Positions 1 to 9,986 of a DNA stretch of 32,870 bases are shown here, piece after piece (position 1 is the stretch's first letter; every line of letters begins with the position of its first letter). Position numbers and translations under genes: made by a program. The notes under the pieces were generated by a model that was not told the origin of the DNA, searched no databases, and saw nothing but the letters and a program-made list of their open reading frames with translations. Origin of the DNA: an uncultured Algoriphagus sp. (GTDB lineage: Bacteria; Bacteroidota; Bacteroidia; Cytophagales; Cyclobacteriaceae); assembly GCA_903952135.1 (NCBI GenBank), contig CAJBER010000219.1:1-32870 (forward strand), given 5' to 3'.

Positions 1-38
<38 letters not shown>

Positions 39-231
39 GTATGTTGTCTATTTTAATAAGTCTGTCTACAGGTAAAGTATACCCATAAACAACCTCGTTC
101 TCAGGTTAATCTTTTTTGCCTTACATCACTTCAAAGAACTTGCTTCCAAACATTTTTGGAACACGTACATTTCTAGAGTTTAACCCCCTAAAAACATCCA
201 CTTTTTCTCCTGTTCCTTCCGAACAGGGTTG

Positions 232-261
232 CAAAGGTAATCAAACTCTACTTCACCACAA
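232..261 (-). promoter_or_regulatory. Putative Bacteroidota-type promoter of the rRNA operon
   Basis: Minus strand TTG (259-261), 19 nt spacer, TACCTTTG (232-239), matching the Bacteroidota -33 TTG / -7 TAnnTTTG consensus, about 190 nt upstream of the 16S 5' end. Confidence 0.6.
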
Positions 262-433
262 CTAATTCAAGAAAATAAATTTTAAAAATCTACCCACCCT
301 GAATTCCCACAAAAACCGCTTACCCGCCTTTTGGGAGTGCAAAGATCGTAAAAAGAATCCAATTGACAAGAATAAATCAAGATTCTACCCGGGAATCGCA
401 CAAGTGCTTGAGCCTGAACAAGAAAAATTTGCA

Positions 434-469
434 GAAAAAATGCCCTGTAAATCCGAATTTACAGGGCAT
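434..469 (-). terminator. Rho-independent terminator downstream of the DUF1080 pair
   Basis: Perfect 13-bp inverted repeat ATGCCCTGTAAAT (440-452) / ATTTACAGGGCAT (457-469), followed on the minus strand by a T run. Confidence 0.85.
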
Positions 470-492
470 TAACTTATTTAAAATTTGGTAAA

Positions 493-1089
493 CTATAATT
501 TTTTCAAAACTATATTTCTCCAATAGACTTTTATTCCTCCACCATCGTGGATTTGAAGCAAAACACCGCCTTTTCCTGCACCAATCTTCTCATCGGCATA
601 ATTGACCATTTCTACCCCATTCACATAAGATATCACTCGATCCCCCTGCACCACAATACGCATGGTGTTCCATTCGCCAAACTTTAAGGCCTTGTCCTTC
701 TCTGGATCAGGCTTTACCAGCCAGCCCCGACCATAGGATTCGTAAATCCCTCCAGTATCGTTGCCCGGAGGAGCTACCTCCACCTGCCAGCCAGATACCT
801 TGGTGCCGTCTACCGTGGAACGGATAAACACCCCAGAGTTTCCATTGGCCTCTTGCTTAAACTCCAACTCCACCTCAAAATCACCATACTCGGCTGTGGT
901 GCCCAAATAGCCATAGCCCTTGTCAGGTCCACTTTCAGAAACCAACAAGCCCTTCTCTACATACCATTTCTCTGTTCCATACACGGTCCATCCCGTCAGG
1001 TCTTTTCCGTTAAACAATTTTTCCTTTTTCTGGGCATACACCGTCTGCATCCCAACCAGTAGCAAGGCTACTAAAATCACTTTTTTCAT
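493..1089 (-). CDS. DUF1080 (3-keto-disaccharide hydrolase-like) secreted protein
   Basis: 198 aa ORF with signal peptide; LFNGKDLTGWTVYG, GNSGVFIRS and GGVLLQIHDGGGIKVYWRNI motifs of DUF1080/PF06439. Confidence 0.85.
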   Translation of the reverse strand: MKKVILVALLLVGMQTVYAQKKEKLFNGKDLTGWTVYGTEKWYVEKGLLVSESGPDKGYGYLGTTAEYGDFEVELEFKQEANGNSGVFIRSTVDGTKVSGWQVEVAPPGNDTGGIYESYGRGWLVKPDPEKDKALKFGEWNTMRIVVQGDRVISYVNGVEMVNYADEKIGAGKGGVLLQIHDGGGIKVYWRNIVLKKL

Positions 1090-1853
1090 AAGGGTCGAAT
1101 TTTAATGTTTTTATACCAAACAGGATCCCCATGATCCTGCAATGCAATTAGCCCCTTGCGGGCAATTTTGTAATCAGGGAAATCATTCCACTTGCCTGAA
1201 TTCCGTCGCGTCTTCCAGTCTTCAGAATAAGGCACAAAAGCAACCGTCTGCTTTCCATTCAACCAGTAGCTGGCACCTGCTTCAGAAAAAACAATCTTAG
1301 ACTCGTTCCACTCTCCGGCAGGTTTCACCACTCCTTCGTAATCCGGCTCATACATCGCATAATCTCCAGCAAGTGATTGCCACTTTTCCAGAGGCTGTGC
1401 AAAGCCCAACTGATCAATCACCTGGTATTCCGGTCCTGTATAATAAGGAGCCTTGTAGGCTGGACCCTCCACTACATGGTAGAATACCCCTGAATTACCC
1501 CCTGCGGAGATTTTCCAAGAAAACTTCAATTCAAACTCCTCGAACTCCTGAGGACCATAGACCACATCTCCTCCAAAATCTTCTCCACCCGTAGCACCCA
1601 ATCCCTTCATCGCGCCATCTTCAATGATCCAGTTGGCTGGAGTCGTATCCCCATTGAAGGCTCTCCAACCCTGCATACTATTCCCATCAAATAACAAAAT
1701 CCAGCCCTCGGCCTGCTCCTCTGGAGTCAATGCATTTTCGGCCTGAGCCCCAGTCCCAAGGGAATCCAATCCCGTGGCAGATTCTTGAGACTTGGGACTG
1801 CACCCAAATCCAAGCCCTACCATAAGCGCTAGTACAACAGCAATTTTTTTCAT
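1086..1853 (-). CDS. DUF1080 (3-keto-disaccharide hydrolase-like) lipoprotein
   Basis: 255 aa; signal peptide with a Cys (VGLGFGCSPK); LFDGNSMQGWRAFNG, GGNSGVFYHV and GLIALQDHGDPVWYKNIKIRPL motifs. Overlaps the next gene by 4 nt. Confidence 0.87.
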   Translation of the reverse strand: MKKIAVVLALMVGLGFGCSPKSQESATGLDSLGTGAQAENALTPEEQAEGWILLFDGNSMQGWRAFNGDTTPANWIIEDGAMKGLGATGGEDFGGDVVYGPQEFEEFELKFSWKISAGGNSGVFYHVVEGPAYKAPYYTGPEYQVIDQLGFAQPLEKWQSLAGDYAMYEPDYEGVVKPAGEWNESKIVFSEAGASYWLNGKQTVAFVPYSEDWKTRRNSGKWNDFPDYKIARKGLIALQDHGDPVWYKNIKIRPL

Positions 1854-2010
1854 TTTTCTGTTCGTTTAACTACTAATTCAAACTCGTATTTTTCACTTTT
1901 TAATTCTACCTGTAAACCTGATTTTTTACAGATTCAGGATTGTAGCAACAAGTTAAAAAAAAAGTCCCAACCCCATTTCTATAATTTATACAAATGGGGA
2001 TGTCCCCTCC

Positions 2011-3075
2011 TTAACTGATGTATCGGAAATCAAAACTCGGATCAAAGTCTACCAAAAACGCATACATCAGTTCAATGACCTGCTCAATATCACTTTTGCT
2101 GGCAGTTTCTACCGTAGTATGCATATACTTCAAGGGAAGCGAAATCAATGCAGAAGGCACCCCTCCATTGGAATAAGCAAAGGCATCGGTATCCGTGCCA
2201 GTAGTCCGTGATGCAGCCGCTCGCTGAAAAGGAATCTCATGCTTTCGCGCAGCGGCAATGATAAGATCTAGTAATTTTTTGTGCACCGAAGCTCCATAGG
2301 TGAGCACGGGGCCTTTGCCCGCGGCCTGATCACCGCTACTGATTTTGCTGTACAAGGGCGCTGTAGTATCGTGACAAACATCTGTGATGATCGCCACATC
2401 AGGCTTGATTCGTTGCGCAATCATTTCAGCTCCTCGAAGTCCAATTTCCTCCTGAACCGCATTCACTATATATAGTCCGAAAGGTAGTTTCTTCCCAGAC
2501 TCCTTGATTTTACGAGCTACCTGCGCAATCATGTATCCTCCGATTCGATTGTCCAAGGCTCTGCCTGACCAATATTTTCCATTTAATTCGGTCAGCTCGT
2601 CCTGAAAGGTAATGACACATCCCACATGGATCCCCAACTGCTCCACCTCCGCTTTGGATTGTGCGCCCACATCGATAAAGATATTGTCCAAGGTAGGCGC
2701 ATCTTCTTTTCCTTCTTTCCGCACGTGGATGGCTGGCCAACCGAAGACTCCTGGAACAATCCCTTTATCGGTATGGATATTGACCCGCATGGAAGGAGCA
2801 ATCATGTGATCGGATCCTCCATTGCGGCGAACATAGATGTATCCATCGTCTTTGATGTAGTTGACAAACCAGCTGATCTCGTCGGCATGAGCTTCAATCA
2901 CCACGCGAAAGGGAGCATCGGGCTCGATCACTGCCACAGCGGTACCATAGGAGTCGGTAAAGTAGCTGTCGACATAGGGCTTGATGTAATCTAGCCAGAT
3001 CTGTTGCCCCGAAGCCTCATGTCCTGTGGGGGAAGCATTGTTTAAATAGGTTTTCAAAAACTGAGTCTCATTCAT
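2011..3075 (-). CDS. M42 family metallopeptidase (glutamyl aminopeptidase/endoglucanase family)
   Basis: 354 aa; metal-site motifs EAHADEIS, GRALDNRIGGY, VQEEIGLRGA, ITDVCHD and TDTDAFAYSNGGVPSALISLPLKYMHTTVE. Confidence 0.9.
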   Translation of the reverse strand: MNETQFLKTYLNNASPTGHEASGQQIWLDYIKPYVDSYFTDSYGTAVAVIEPDAPFRVVIEAHADEISWFVNYIKDDGYIYVRRNGGSDHMIAPSMRVNIHTDKGIVPGVFGWPAIHVRKEGKEDAPTLDNIFIDVGAQSKAEVEQLGIHVGCVITFQDELTELNGKYWSGRALDNRIGGYMIAQVARKIKESGKKLPFGLYIVNAVQEEIGLRGAEMIAQRIKPDVAIITDVCHDTTAPLYSKISSGDQAAGKGPVLTYGASVHKKLLDLIIAAARKHEIPFQRAAASRTTGTDTDAFAYSNGGVPSALISLPLKYMHTTVETASKSDIEQVIELMYAFLVDFDPSFDFRYIS

Positions 3076-3172
3076 CGCTTTAGGGGTAGGACACTATAAT
3101 TTAAATGGATAGTGTCTTTAAGTTTAGGTAAGTGAAAATTTGAAAAGGTGAAAACTTACACCTGAATACTAC

Positions 3173-4756
3173 TTAGAGTGGAATATTGCCATGCTTCTTT
3201 CGAGGCAATTGAGCCACCTTATTTTCGAGCATTTTAAATGCCTTGATTAATTTAGTTCTCGTGTCAGAAGGGAGAATCACCTCGTCAATGTAGCCTCGGT
3301 GTGCAGCACGGTACGGGTTGGCAAACTTGGTCGTATACTCCTCCACCTTCTCTTGTAGTTTGGCTTCGGAATCTTCAGCTTCGGAAATCTCTTTTTTGAA
3401 GATAATTTCTGCTGCTCCCTTTGCCCCCATCACGGCGATTTCAGCCATGGGCCAAGCGTAATTCAAATCTGCTCCAATATGCTTGGAGTTCATCACATCG
3501 TAGGCTCCCCCATAGGCTTTTCGGGTAATCACGGTGATCCGTGGGACCGTCGCTTCGGAGAAGGCATAGAGCAACTTCGCTCCATTGGTAATGATCCCAT
3601 TCCATTCCTGATCGGTGCCTGGCAAAAACCCTGGGACATCCACCAATACCAATAGCGGCACATTGAAACTATCACAGAAGCGCACAAAGCGTGCTGACTT
3701 GATCGATGCATGATTGTCCAAAACCCCTGCCATGGATTGGGGCTGATTGCCCACAATGCCGATGCTCCTGCCGGCAATTCGTGCAAAACCAACTACAATA
3801 TTATCCGCATAGCTTTCATGTACTTCTAAAAACGAGCCTTCATCCACTATCCCGCCAATCACTTCCCGCATGTCGTAGGGATGGTTTGGGTTTTCTGGTA
3901 TCAAAGTATCCAAAACAGGTCTTGTCTCGTCTTTCTTGGGTTCGTAGGGATAACTAGGTGCTCGGTCCTCACAATTTTGTGGGAGGTAGCTCAGCAAGGA
4001 TTTGATTCGCTTCAGCGCCTCCACCTCATTCGCACAGGCAAAATGGGTGACTCCTGACTTAGTGCTGTGGGTGGAAGCTCCGCCCAATTCCTCAGCCGTG
4101 ACTGTTTCCTGGGTAACCGTCTTGACCACATTGGGTCCAGTCACAAACATGTAGGAGGTATTTTCTACCATCAAGATAAAGTCCGTGATCGCTGGAGAGT
4201 AAACTGCCCCACCTGCACAGGGACCCATGATGGCAGAAATCTGAGGCACCACCCCTGAAGCAAGGGTGTTGCGGTAAAAAATATCGGCATAGCCGCCGAG
4301 GGAATTGACCCCTTCTTGAATTCGGGCCCCTCCCGAATCATTCATTCCAATAATTGGCGCACCATTCTTGAGTGCCAAATCCATCACCTTACAGATCTTT
4401 TCGGCATGAGTCTCGGAAAGCGAACCACCAAAAACAGTAAAGTCCTGGGAGTAAACATACACCAATCGTCCATTCACCTCCCCATATCCAGTCACTACAC
4501 CATCCCCGAGGTAATGCTCCTTGTCCAAACCAAAGTCTTTGGATCGATGCATGACAAACTTATCCAACTCTTCAAAGGTGCCCTCGTCCAATAGCAAGGC
4601 GATTCGCTCTCGAGCGGTGAGTTTCCCTTTTTTATGCTGCGCATCAATTCGTGATGCCCCTCCCCCTTGTTCTGCTTCTGCATTTTTTTTCGCCAGAAGG
4701 GCGGTTTTCTCTAGGTGGCCTGATGGGCTGTAATTTGGGTTCTTTGGATCTGTCAT
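3173..4756 (-). CDS. Acyl-CoA (propionyl-CoA-like) carboxylase carboxyltransferase beta subunit
   Basis: 527 aa; carboxyltransferase motifs [65 protein letters not shown]. Confidence 0.93.
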   Translation of the reverse strand: MTDPKNPNYSPSGHLEKTALLAKKNAEAEQGGGASRIDAQHKKGKLTARERIALLLDEGTFEELDKFVMHRSKDFGLDKEHYLGDGVVTGYGEVNGRLVYVYSQDFTVFGGSLSETHAEKICKVMDLALKNGAPIIGMNDSGGARIQEGVNSLGGYADIFYRNTLASGVVPQISAIMGPCAGGAVYSPAITDFILMVENTSYMFVTGPNVVKTVTQETVTAEELGGASTHSTKSGVTHFACANEVEALKRIKSLLSYLPQNCEDRAPSYPYEPKKDETRPVLDTLIPENPNHPYDMREVIGGIVDEGSFLEVHESYADNIVVGFARIAGRSIGIVGNQPQSMAGVLDNHASIKSARFVRFCDSFNVPLLVLVDVPGFLPGTDQEWNGIITNGAKLLYAFSEATVPRITVITRKAYGGAYDVMNSKHIGADLNYAWPMAEIAVMGAKGAAEIIFKKEISEAEDSEAKLQEKVEEYTTKFANPYRAAHRGYIDEVILPSDTRTKLIKAFKMLENKVAQLPRKKHGNIPL

Positions 4757-4939
4757 CTTGGGAAATTAATTCTTCTACCAAATATAAACTCTCCAACGGA
4801 TAGAAAAAGCCTTCGCTCCCCAAATCAAGTCCCAAGCTGGATTCAAGCTACTGCTAACCTGCGTTTTATTTGATGTATAAAAACTTAAAATAGAACTTTT
4901 AAAAAACTTTCTATATTCGCCCATCCAAAAAAAAGGACA

Positions 4940-5884
4940 ATGGCAGATCCCAAGAAGGCAGCGGTAATTGATATGGGGACCAACACGTTTCATCTCTTGT
5001 TGGTGGAGCTGGATGGGAAAGAATTTAAGACCATTTACAAGGAAAAAATTGCCGTAAAATTGGGTCAAGGAGGCATCACCCAAAATCAAATTACTCCCGA
5101 AGCCGAAAAAAGAGCGGTACATACCCTTGGTCATTTTAAGAACATGATCGATGGGGAAACAATCAGCCAGGTATTTGCCTTTGCTACCTCCGCAGTTCGC
5201 AATGCAACCAATGGGCCTGACTTTGTCAAAAAAGTCAAGGAGGAACTCGGCATACAAATCCACGTCATTTCTGGGGAAGAAGAAGCCCAGCTGATTTACG
5301 AAGGCATTCATTTTTCAGGAGCGCTGGACGAGCGAACTTCTCTGATGATGGATATCGGCGGGGGCTCTGTGGAATTTATCATAGGCAATTCACAAGAGGT
5401 ATTCTGGAAAAGAAGTTTTGAAATAGGCGGACAGCGTCTTTTAGATGCATTCCATTACCATGACCCCATTTTGCCAGAAGAGGTAGAAAAGCTAGAACAG
5501 TATTGTGGAGAAAAACTTCAGCCCCTACTCGAAGCCATTGCCACCTACCAGCCCAGTGGATTTGTGGGTGCATCAGGTACCTTTGATACGCTGATTGATA
5601 TGTATTATGCGACCATGCTGCAAAGCAAACTCACGGGAGAGCATGTGTTCGAGTTACCAGTGAACCATTTTCACCAGATTTTTCAGTTGCTGGTTACCAA
5701 AAATAGAGCAGAACGATTACTCATCCCAGGCATGATTGCCATGCGAGTGGATATGATTGTGGTCGCAAGCTGCCTCATCGACTTTATCTTGCAACATGTC
5801 CAAGTGGAAAGCATTCGCTGCTCCCATTATTCCTTAAAAGAGGGTGCAGTATCTCGAATGGTCTCGGGGGAAATAAACCTGTAA
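4940..5884 (+). CDS. Ppx/GppA family exopolyphosphatase/phosphatase
   Basis: 314 aa; AVIDMGTNTFHLLL, ATSAVRNATNG, VISGEEEAQLIYEGI and LMMDIGGGSVEFI (ASKHA fold) motifs. Confidence 0.92.
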   Translation: MADPKKAAVIDMGTNTFHLLLVELDGKEFKTIYKEKIAVKLGQGGITQNQITPEAEKRAVHTLGHFKNMIDGETISQVFAFATSAVRNATNGPDFVKKVKEELGIQIHVISGEEEAQLIYEGIHFSGALDERTSLMMDIGGGSVEFIIGNSQEVFWKRSFEIGGQRLLDAFHYHDPILPEEVEKLEQYCGEKLQPLLEAIATYQPSGFVGASGTFDTLIDMYYATMLQSKLTGEHVFELPVNHFHQIFQLLVTKNRAERLLIPGMIAMRVDMIVVASCLIDFILQHVQVESIRCSHYSLKEGAVSRMVSGEINL

Positions 5885-6010
5885 GGAGCCCCTCATTTCC
5901 ACTTGAGTAAAACCAGCCCATCGCTTATTTTTTAAGAGAGCAAGGGAATACACCCTGCCTCTTGATTTCTATCTTTGCAACATACTTTATCGCTATTTAC
6001 TCCAGCAGCC

Positions 6011-7084
6011 ATGCAACAATTCTCCTACGATCACTTGTACCGCTTCACCTACGACATGCTCCTCAAGATTGGTTGTCCTGAAGCGGATGCTCAATTGGCG
6101 GCAAAGGTGTTGCTTTCGGCAGACCTTCGCGGTGTAGATAGCCATGGAGTAGCACGACTCAGTGGCTATGTGCGTCTATGGGAAAAAGGAAGAATTAATG
6201 CAGCACCTAAGTTGCGGGTGAGCTACGAAACCCCCTCCACTGCCGTAGTAGATGGGGATGGAGGCTTGGGTTTGGTGGTGGCACCTTTTGCCATGAAAGT
6301 GGCCATGGAGAAGGCCAAGCAAGTAGGTACTGGCTGGGTATCCGTCAAAAATTCCAACCACTATGGCATCGCAGGATATCACGCCATGATGGCCTTAGAA
6401 GAGGACATGATTGGCATTTCCTTGACCAACGCCAGTCCACTGGTAGCTCCAACCTTTTCCAAAGAGCGACTGCTCGGCACAAATCCCATTGCAGTGGCCA
6501 TTCCCGCCAAGGAGGAACCTGCCTTCGTAGCAGACATGGCTACTACTACAGCTGCAAATGGAAAATTAGAAATCCTTCAACGCAAAGGTTTGGATACCCC
6601 CAGCGGCTGGGTGCAAGACAAGTCTGGAAACCCCACCACCTCTGCCAATGGGGTAAAGGATGGGGGAGCATTACTTCCATTAGGCGGTGATCGGGAGCAT
6701 GGCTCGCACAAGGGGTATGCACTCGGGGCTGTGGTAGACATTCTCTCTGCCGTACTTTCAGGAGCCAATTATGGGCCCTGGGTCCCTCCCTTTGTGGCAT
6801 TTTTGGATCCACTTCCCAACCTTGTTGGCGAAGGGATTGGACACTTTTTTGGGGCCATGCGGGTAGATGCCTTCCGTCCCGCTGAAGAATTTAAAGGACA
6901 CATGGATCAGTGGATCCGTAGATTTCGATCTGCAGAACCTACCCCAGGTCATGAGAAAGTATTGATCCCCGGAGACCCAGAGCGGGAACTCGAAATCATT
7001 CGAAAAAAAGAAGGCATACCCTTACTCGATCCGGTAGTGCAAGATTTGACGGAACTGGGGAAAAAGTTTGGGGTCAGTTTTTAA
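6011..7084 (+). CDS. Ldh family (malate/L-lactate/ureidoglycolate dehydrogenase type) oxidoreductase
   Basis: GVDSHGVARL, NSNHYGIAGYHA, GTNPIAVAIP and GDREHGSHKGYAL motifs. The ORF track begins at a TTG (5975) that overlaps a TATCTTTG promoter-like motif, so ATG at 6011 is preferred. Confidence 0.9.
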   Translation: MQQFSYDHLYRFTYDMLLKIGCPEADAQLAAKVLLSADLRGVDSHGVARLSGYVRLWEKGRINAAPKLRVSYETPSTAVVDGDGGLGLVVAPFAMKVAMEKAKQVGTGWVSVKNSNHYGIAGYHAMMALEEDMIGISLTNASPLVAPTFSKERLLGTNPIAVAIPAKEEPAFVADMATTTAANGKLEILQRKGLDTPSGWVQDKSGNPTTSANGVKDGGALLPLGGDREHGSHKGYALGAVVDILSAVLSGANYGPWVPPFVAFLDPLPNLVGEGIGHFFGAMRVDAFRPAEEFKGHMDQWIRRFRSAEPTPGHEKVLIPGDPERELEIIRKKEGIPLLDPVVQDLTELGKKFGVSF

Positions 7085-7220
7085 CATTCTAAGAAAAAGA
7101 GGCAAGGGCTCCAAGGAAAAGAGCTTTGAGGTATCAGTTTTTCGGTTTCTATCTAATCCGAGGTGCATTCCTCCCTTTTTCTGCCTAACTTAGACCTTAG
7201 GTCCATTTTATCCCTTACCC

Positions 7221-7889
7221 ATGAACCGATTCACGCTTTTCCTTGGCTGGTTTTTGACCTGCATTAGCTTCACTGCGTGCAGCCAAAAGGCTACTTTACG
7301 CATTTTTGACAAGCCCATCACCTGGAATACCGAACGGGAGCAGCTCTCGCTTAACTACCTCAAGGAGCGCCATGGCTTGGAGCAAACAACCGCTACCATC
7401 AAACCCCAAATGGTGGTGGTACACTGGACGGCCATCTCCAACATCGAAGTGACCTTTGACGTCTTCAACCCAACCACCTTGGGTGGTAGAGCCGACCTCA
7501 CCGGAGCCAGCAACTTGAATGTTTCCAGTCAATTTTTGATCGACCGCGACGGTACCATTTTTCGCCTATTGCCAGAAACCACCTTTGCCAGGCACGTGAT
7601 CGGCCTCAATTACCTCGCTATCGGCATCGAAAATATTGGTAGCGACGACATGCCCCTGACCAAGGCCCAACTGGATGCCAACGAGAAACTGATTCGATAC
7701 CTCAAACGGAAATACGCCATCGAATACGTCATTGGCCACCACGAGTACCAACGCTTCCAAAAAACAGAACTTTGGAAAGAGACGGATCCCAACTACCGTA
7801 CCGTAAAATCAGATCCTGGAGATGCCTTCATGAATCGATTGCGGAAAAATCTGACTGACCTGAACTTAAAACCGCTTCCTCCGCTTTGA
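7221..7889 (+). CDS. N-acetylmuramoyl-L-alanine amidase (Amidase_2), predicted lipoprotein
   Basis: 222 aa; lipobox-like CISFTAC; VVVHWTA, FLIDRDGTIFRLLPE, ARHVIG, IGIENIG, VIGHHEY and KSDPGDAF motifs of zinc amidases. Confidence 0.88.
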   Translation: MNRFTLFLGWFLTCISFTACSQKATLRIFDKPITWNTEREQLSLNYLKERHGLEQTTATIKPQMVVVHWTAISNIEVTFDVFNPTTLGGRADLTGASNLNVSSQFLIDRDGTIFRLLPETTFARHVIGLNYLAIGIENIGSDDMPLTKAQLDANEKLIRYLKRKYAIEYVIGHHEYQRFQKTELWKETDPNYRTVKSDPGDAFMNRLRKNLTDLNLKPLPPL

Positions 7890-7896
7890 TTGCATT

Positions 7897-9510
7897 ATGA
7901 ATCTGGTCCTCAAATTTACCGCAACTTTTCTTCTTTTACTTTCCGTATGGACAGGCAGCTCTGCCCAAGAATTGGATCCTCAAACTCCAAAAACTAGCGC
8001 TACAGAAACCACAAGCAGTGCCTTAGAAAGCAGCGAGGCTTCCTTTGTGACCATTCCCCACAACCTACCCGAAATTCCACGAGAATTTAGAGGCGTTTGG
8101 ATCGCTACTGTAGCCAATATTGACTGGCCACTCTCCCCCACAGATCCTTGGGAAAAACAAAAAAAGGACTACCTCGCGCTTTTGGATTACTACAAAGGGC
8201 TGCATTTCAATGCGGTAATCGTCCAAATTCGTACTGCCGGTGATGCCTTGTACCCTACCAAATTGGCCCCATGGTCCAAGTTCCTAACTGGCCAACAGGG
8301 GACAGCGCCTAAAACCCAGGAAGATCCTTTGACATGGATGATTGATGCCGCTCACCAGCGCGGCTTGGAATTCCATGCCTGGCTCAACCCCTACCGTGCC
8401 ACCATGGACCTCAATACCGCTGCATTAAGTCCAGAACATGACTTCAACACCCATCGAAAGTGGATGCTCAAATACAGCACCAAGTGGTACTACGACCCAG
8501 GTCTACCTGAGGTGAAAGCCCATTTACTCAAAATCATCGACGAAGTAGTCTTAAACTACGACATTGACGCCATCCATTTCGATGACTATTTTTACCCCTA
8601 CCGAGAGCCCAACTTGGAGTTTCCCGACCAAGCTTCTTATGCGGCTTACAAAAAGCCAGGCCAAACCAAAGACGATTGGAGAAGGCAAAATGTGGATGAG
8701 CTAATTCTAGCCCTCAGCCAAACCATCAAAAACAAAAAGCCTTGGGTTCAGTTTGGCATCTCTCCATTTGGGGTGTGGCGCAACAAGAGTAAAGACCCGA
8801 AAGGTTCTCCCACCCAAGCAGGGCAAACCAACTACGACGACCTTTTTGCAGATGTGCTGCTTTGGATGAAAAACAGGTGGATTGATTACCTGATTCCTCA
8901 ACTCTACTGGAGCATGGAGCACCGCCTTGCCTCACACCGCATTTTGGCCGACTGGTGGTCCAATACCAGCTATGGTGTTCCCATTTACCTAGGCAATGGC
9001 CCTTACAAGATTCGAGACGATTCGGATGCCGCTTGGAAAGAGCCCAAGGAACTCATTACGCAAGTGCATTACGGAAGAACCCTGCCTCAAATTCAAGGCA
9101 ATGCCTTTTTTTCGGCCAAATCCATGTACCAAAAGAATCAGGACATCGCCCAACTCCTGAAAAAAGAGGTGTACGATCGTCCGGTATTGCCTCCTGCTTT
9201 TGAACCCAAAACACCCGTACGCATCAGCGCTCCACAGGTCTTGGATCTCAGCATTTCTTCTTCAAAAATCCAACTTCAACTTGAAAAGCAGTTGGACCCT
9301 GCCATCCGCTATGCCCTCGTTCAAGGCAGCAATGACCTGAACAGCATTCATCAGACCACCCTTCACAAGGTATGGGTAGGAAGCAACCAAAAATCCAGTC
9401 TAGATATCCCGCAACTCAATAGCAGCTACCTGGCCATCCGCTGGGTGGATAGCTATGGTAGAGTGATCCAAAGCCAAGTCCTCCAACTCACCAAACCATC
9501 ACGACCATGA
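7897..9510 (+). CDS. GHL10/DUF187 family glycosyl hydrolase (DigH/YddW-like), secreted
   Basis: 537 aa; signal peptide; REFRGVWIATVANIDWP, NAVIVQIRTAGDALYPT, HAWLNPYR, IDAIHFDDYFYPY and FGISPFGVWRN motifs. Confidence 0.9.
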   Translation: MNLVLKFTATFLLLLSVWTGSSAQELDPQTPKTSATETTSSALESSEASFVTIPHNLPEIPREFRGVWIATVANIDWPLSPTDPWEKQKKDYLALLDYYKGLHFNAVIVQIRTAGDALYPTKLAPWSKFLTGQQGTAPKTQEDPLTWMIDAAHQRGLEFHAWLNPYRATMDLNTAALSPEHDFNTHRKWMLKYSTKWYYDPGLPEVKAHLLKIIDEVVLNYDIDAIHFDDYFYPYREPNLEFPDQASYAAYKKPGQTKDDWRRQNVDELILALSQTIKNKKPWVQFGISPFGVWRNKSKDPKGSPTQAGQTNYDDLFADVLLWMKNRWIDYLIPQLYWSMEHRLASHRILADWWSNTSYGVPIYLGNGPYKIRDDSDAAWKEPKELITQVHYGRTLPQIQGNAFFSAKSMYQKNQDIAQLLKKEVYDRPVLPPAFEPKTPVRISAPQVLDLSISSSKIQLQLEKQLDPAIRYALVQGSNDLNSIHQTTLHKVWVGSNQKSSLDIPQLNSSYLAIRWVDSYGRVIQSQVLQLTKPSRP

Positions 9511-9986
9511 AAGACATGCTCGTTCGACTTCTAGAACTTCCTTCAGCCGCAGCACTGGAGCAGCGACTATTAGAGAAGGAAAAAATAGTGGTGCGCAGAG
9601 CGATAGCGCCAGAAAAACACCTAGTGAGCGACTGGGTCATGCAAGCCTTTGGTGCCTATTGGCATTCGGAGGTGGAGGTGGCATTTTCCCGGCAACCCGT
9701 AACTTGTTGGATTGCTCAGCGGGGCAATGCTATTTTGGGTTTTGCCTGCTACGAAAGTACGGCTCGAAATTTTTTTGGTCCTACGGGGACCCTGGAGTCT
9801 GAGCGAGGCAAAGGCATCGGCAAACTACTACTACTCAAATCCCTAGAATCCATGCGAGAAATGGGCTATGCTTATGCCATTATCGGTGGCGTAGGACCAG
9901 CAGAATTCTATGAAAAGGCGGTTGGGGCAAAAGTCATCGAAGGCTCAGAAATCAGCATTTACCAACACTTACTCCGCAAACCATGA
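9507..9986 (+). CDS. GNAT family N-acetyltransferase
   Basis: 159 aa; acetyl-CoA-binding motif ESERGKGIGKLLLLKSLESMREMGYAYAIIGGVGPAEFYEKAVGA. ATGA overlaps with both neighbours. Confidence 0.85.
   Translation: MKDMLVRLLELPSAAALEQRLLEKEKIVVRRAIAPEKHLVSDWVMQAFGAYWHSEVEVAFSRQPVTCWIAQRGNAILGFACYESTARNFFGPTGTLESERGKGIGKLLLLKSLESMREMGYAYAIIGGVGPAEFYEKAVGAKVIEGSEISIYQHLLRKP

Noticed and set aside
2510-2740. Minus-strand 76-aa ORF and other short ORFs inside the M42 gene (2592-2801, 2612-2809, 2626-2994)
   Set aside because: Overlap a strongly supported CDS in other frames and resemble no family; shadow ORFs.
4775-5311. 178-aa minus-strand ORF overlapping the Ppx/GppA gene
   Set aside because: Antisense to a well-supported gene; composition looks like reverse-frame translation.
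5975-6010. N-terminal extension of the Ldh-family gene from a TTG start
   Set aside because: Overlaps a TATCTTTG promoter-like motif; family start at MQQFSYDHLYRF (6011) is more plausible.
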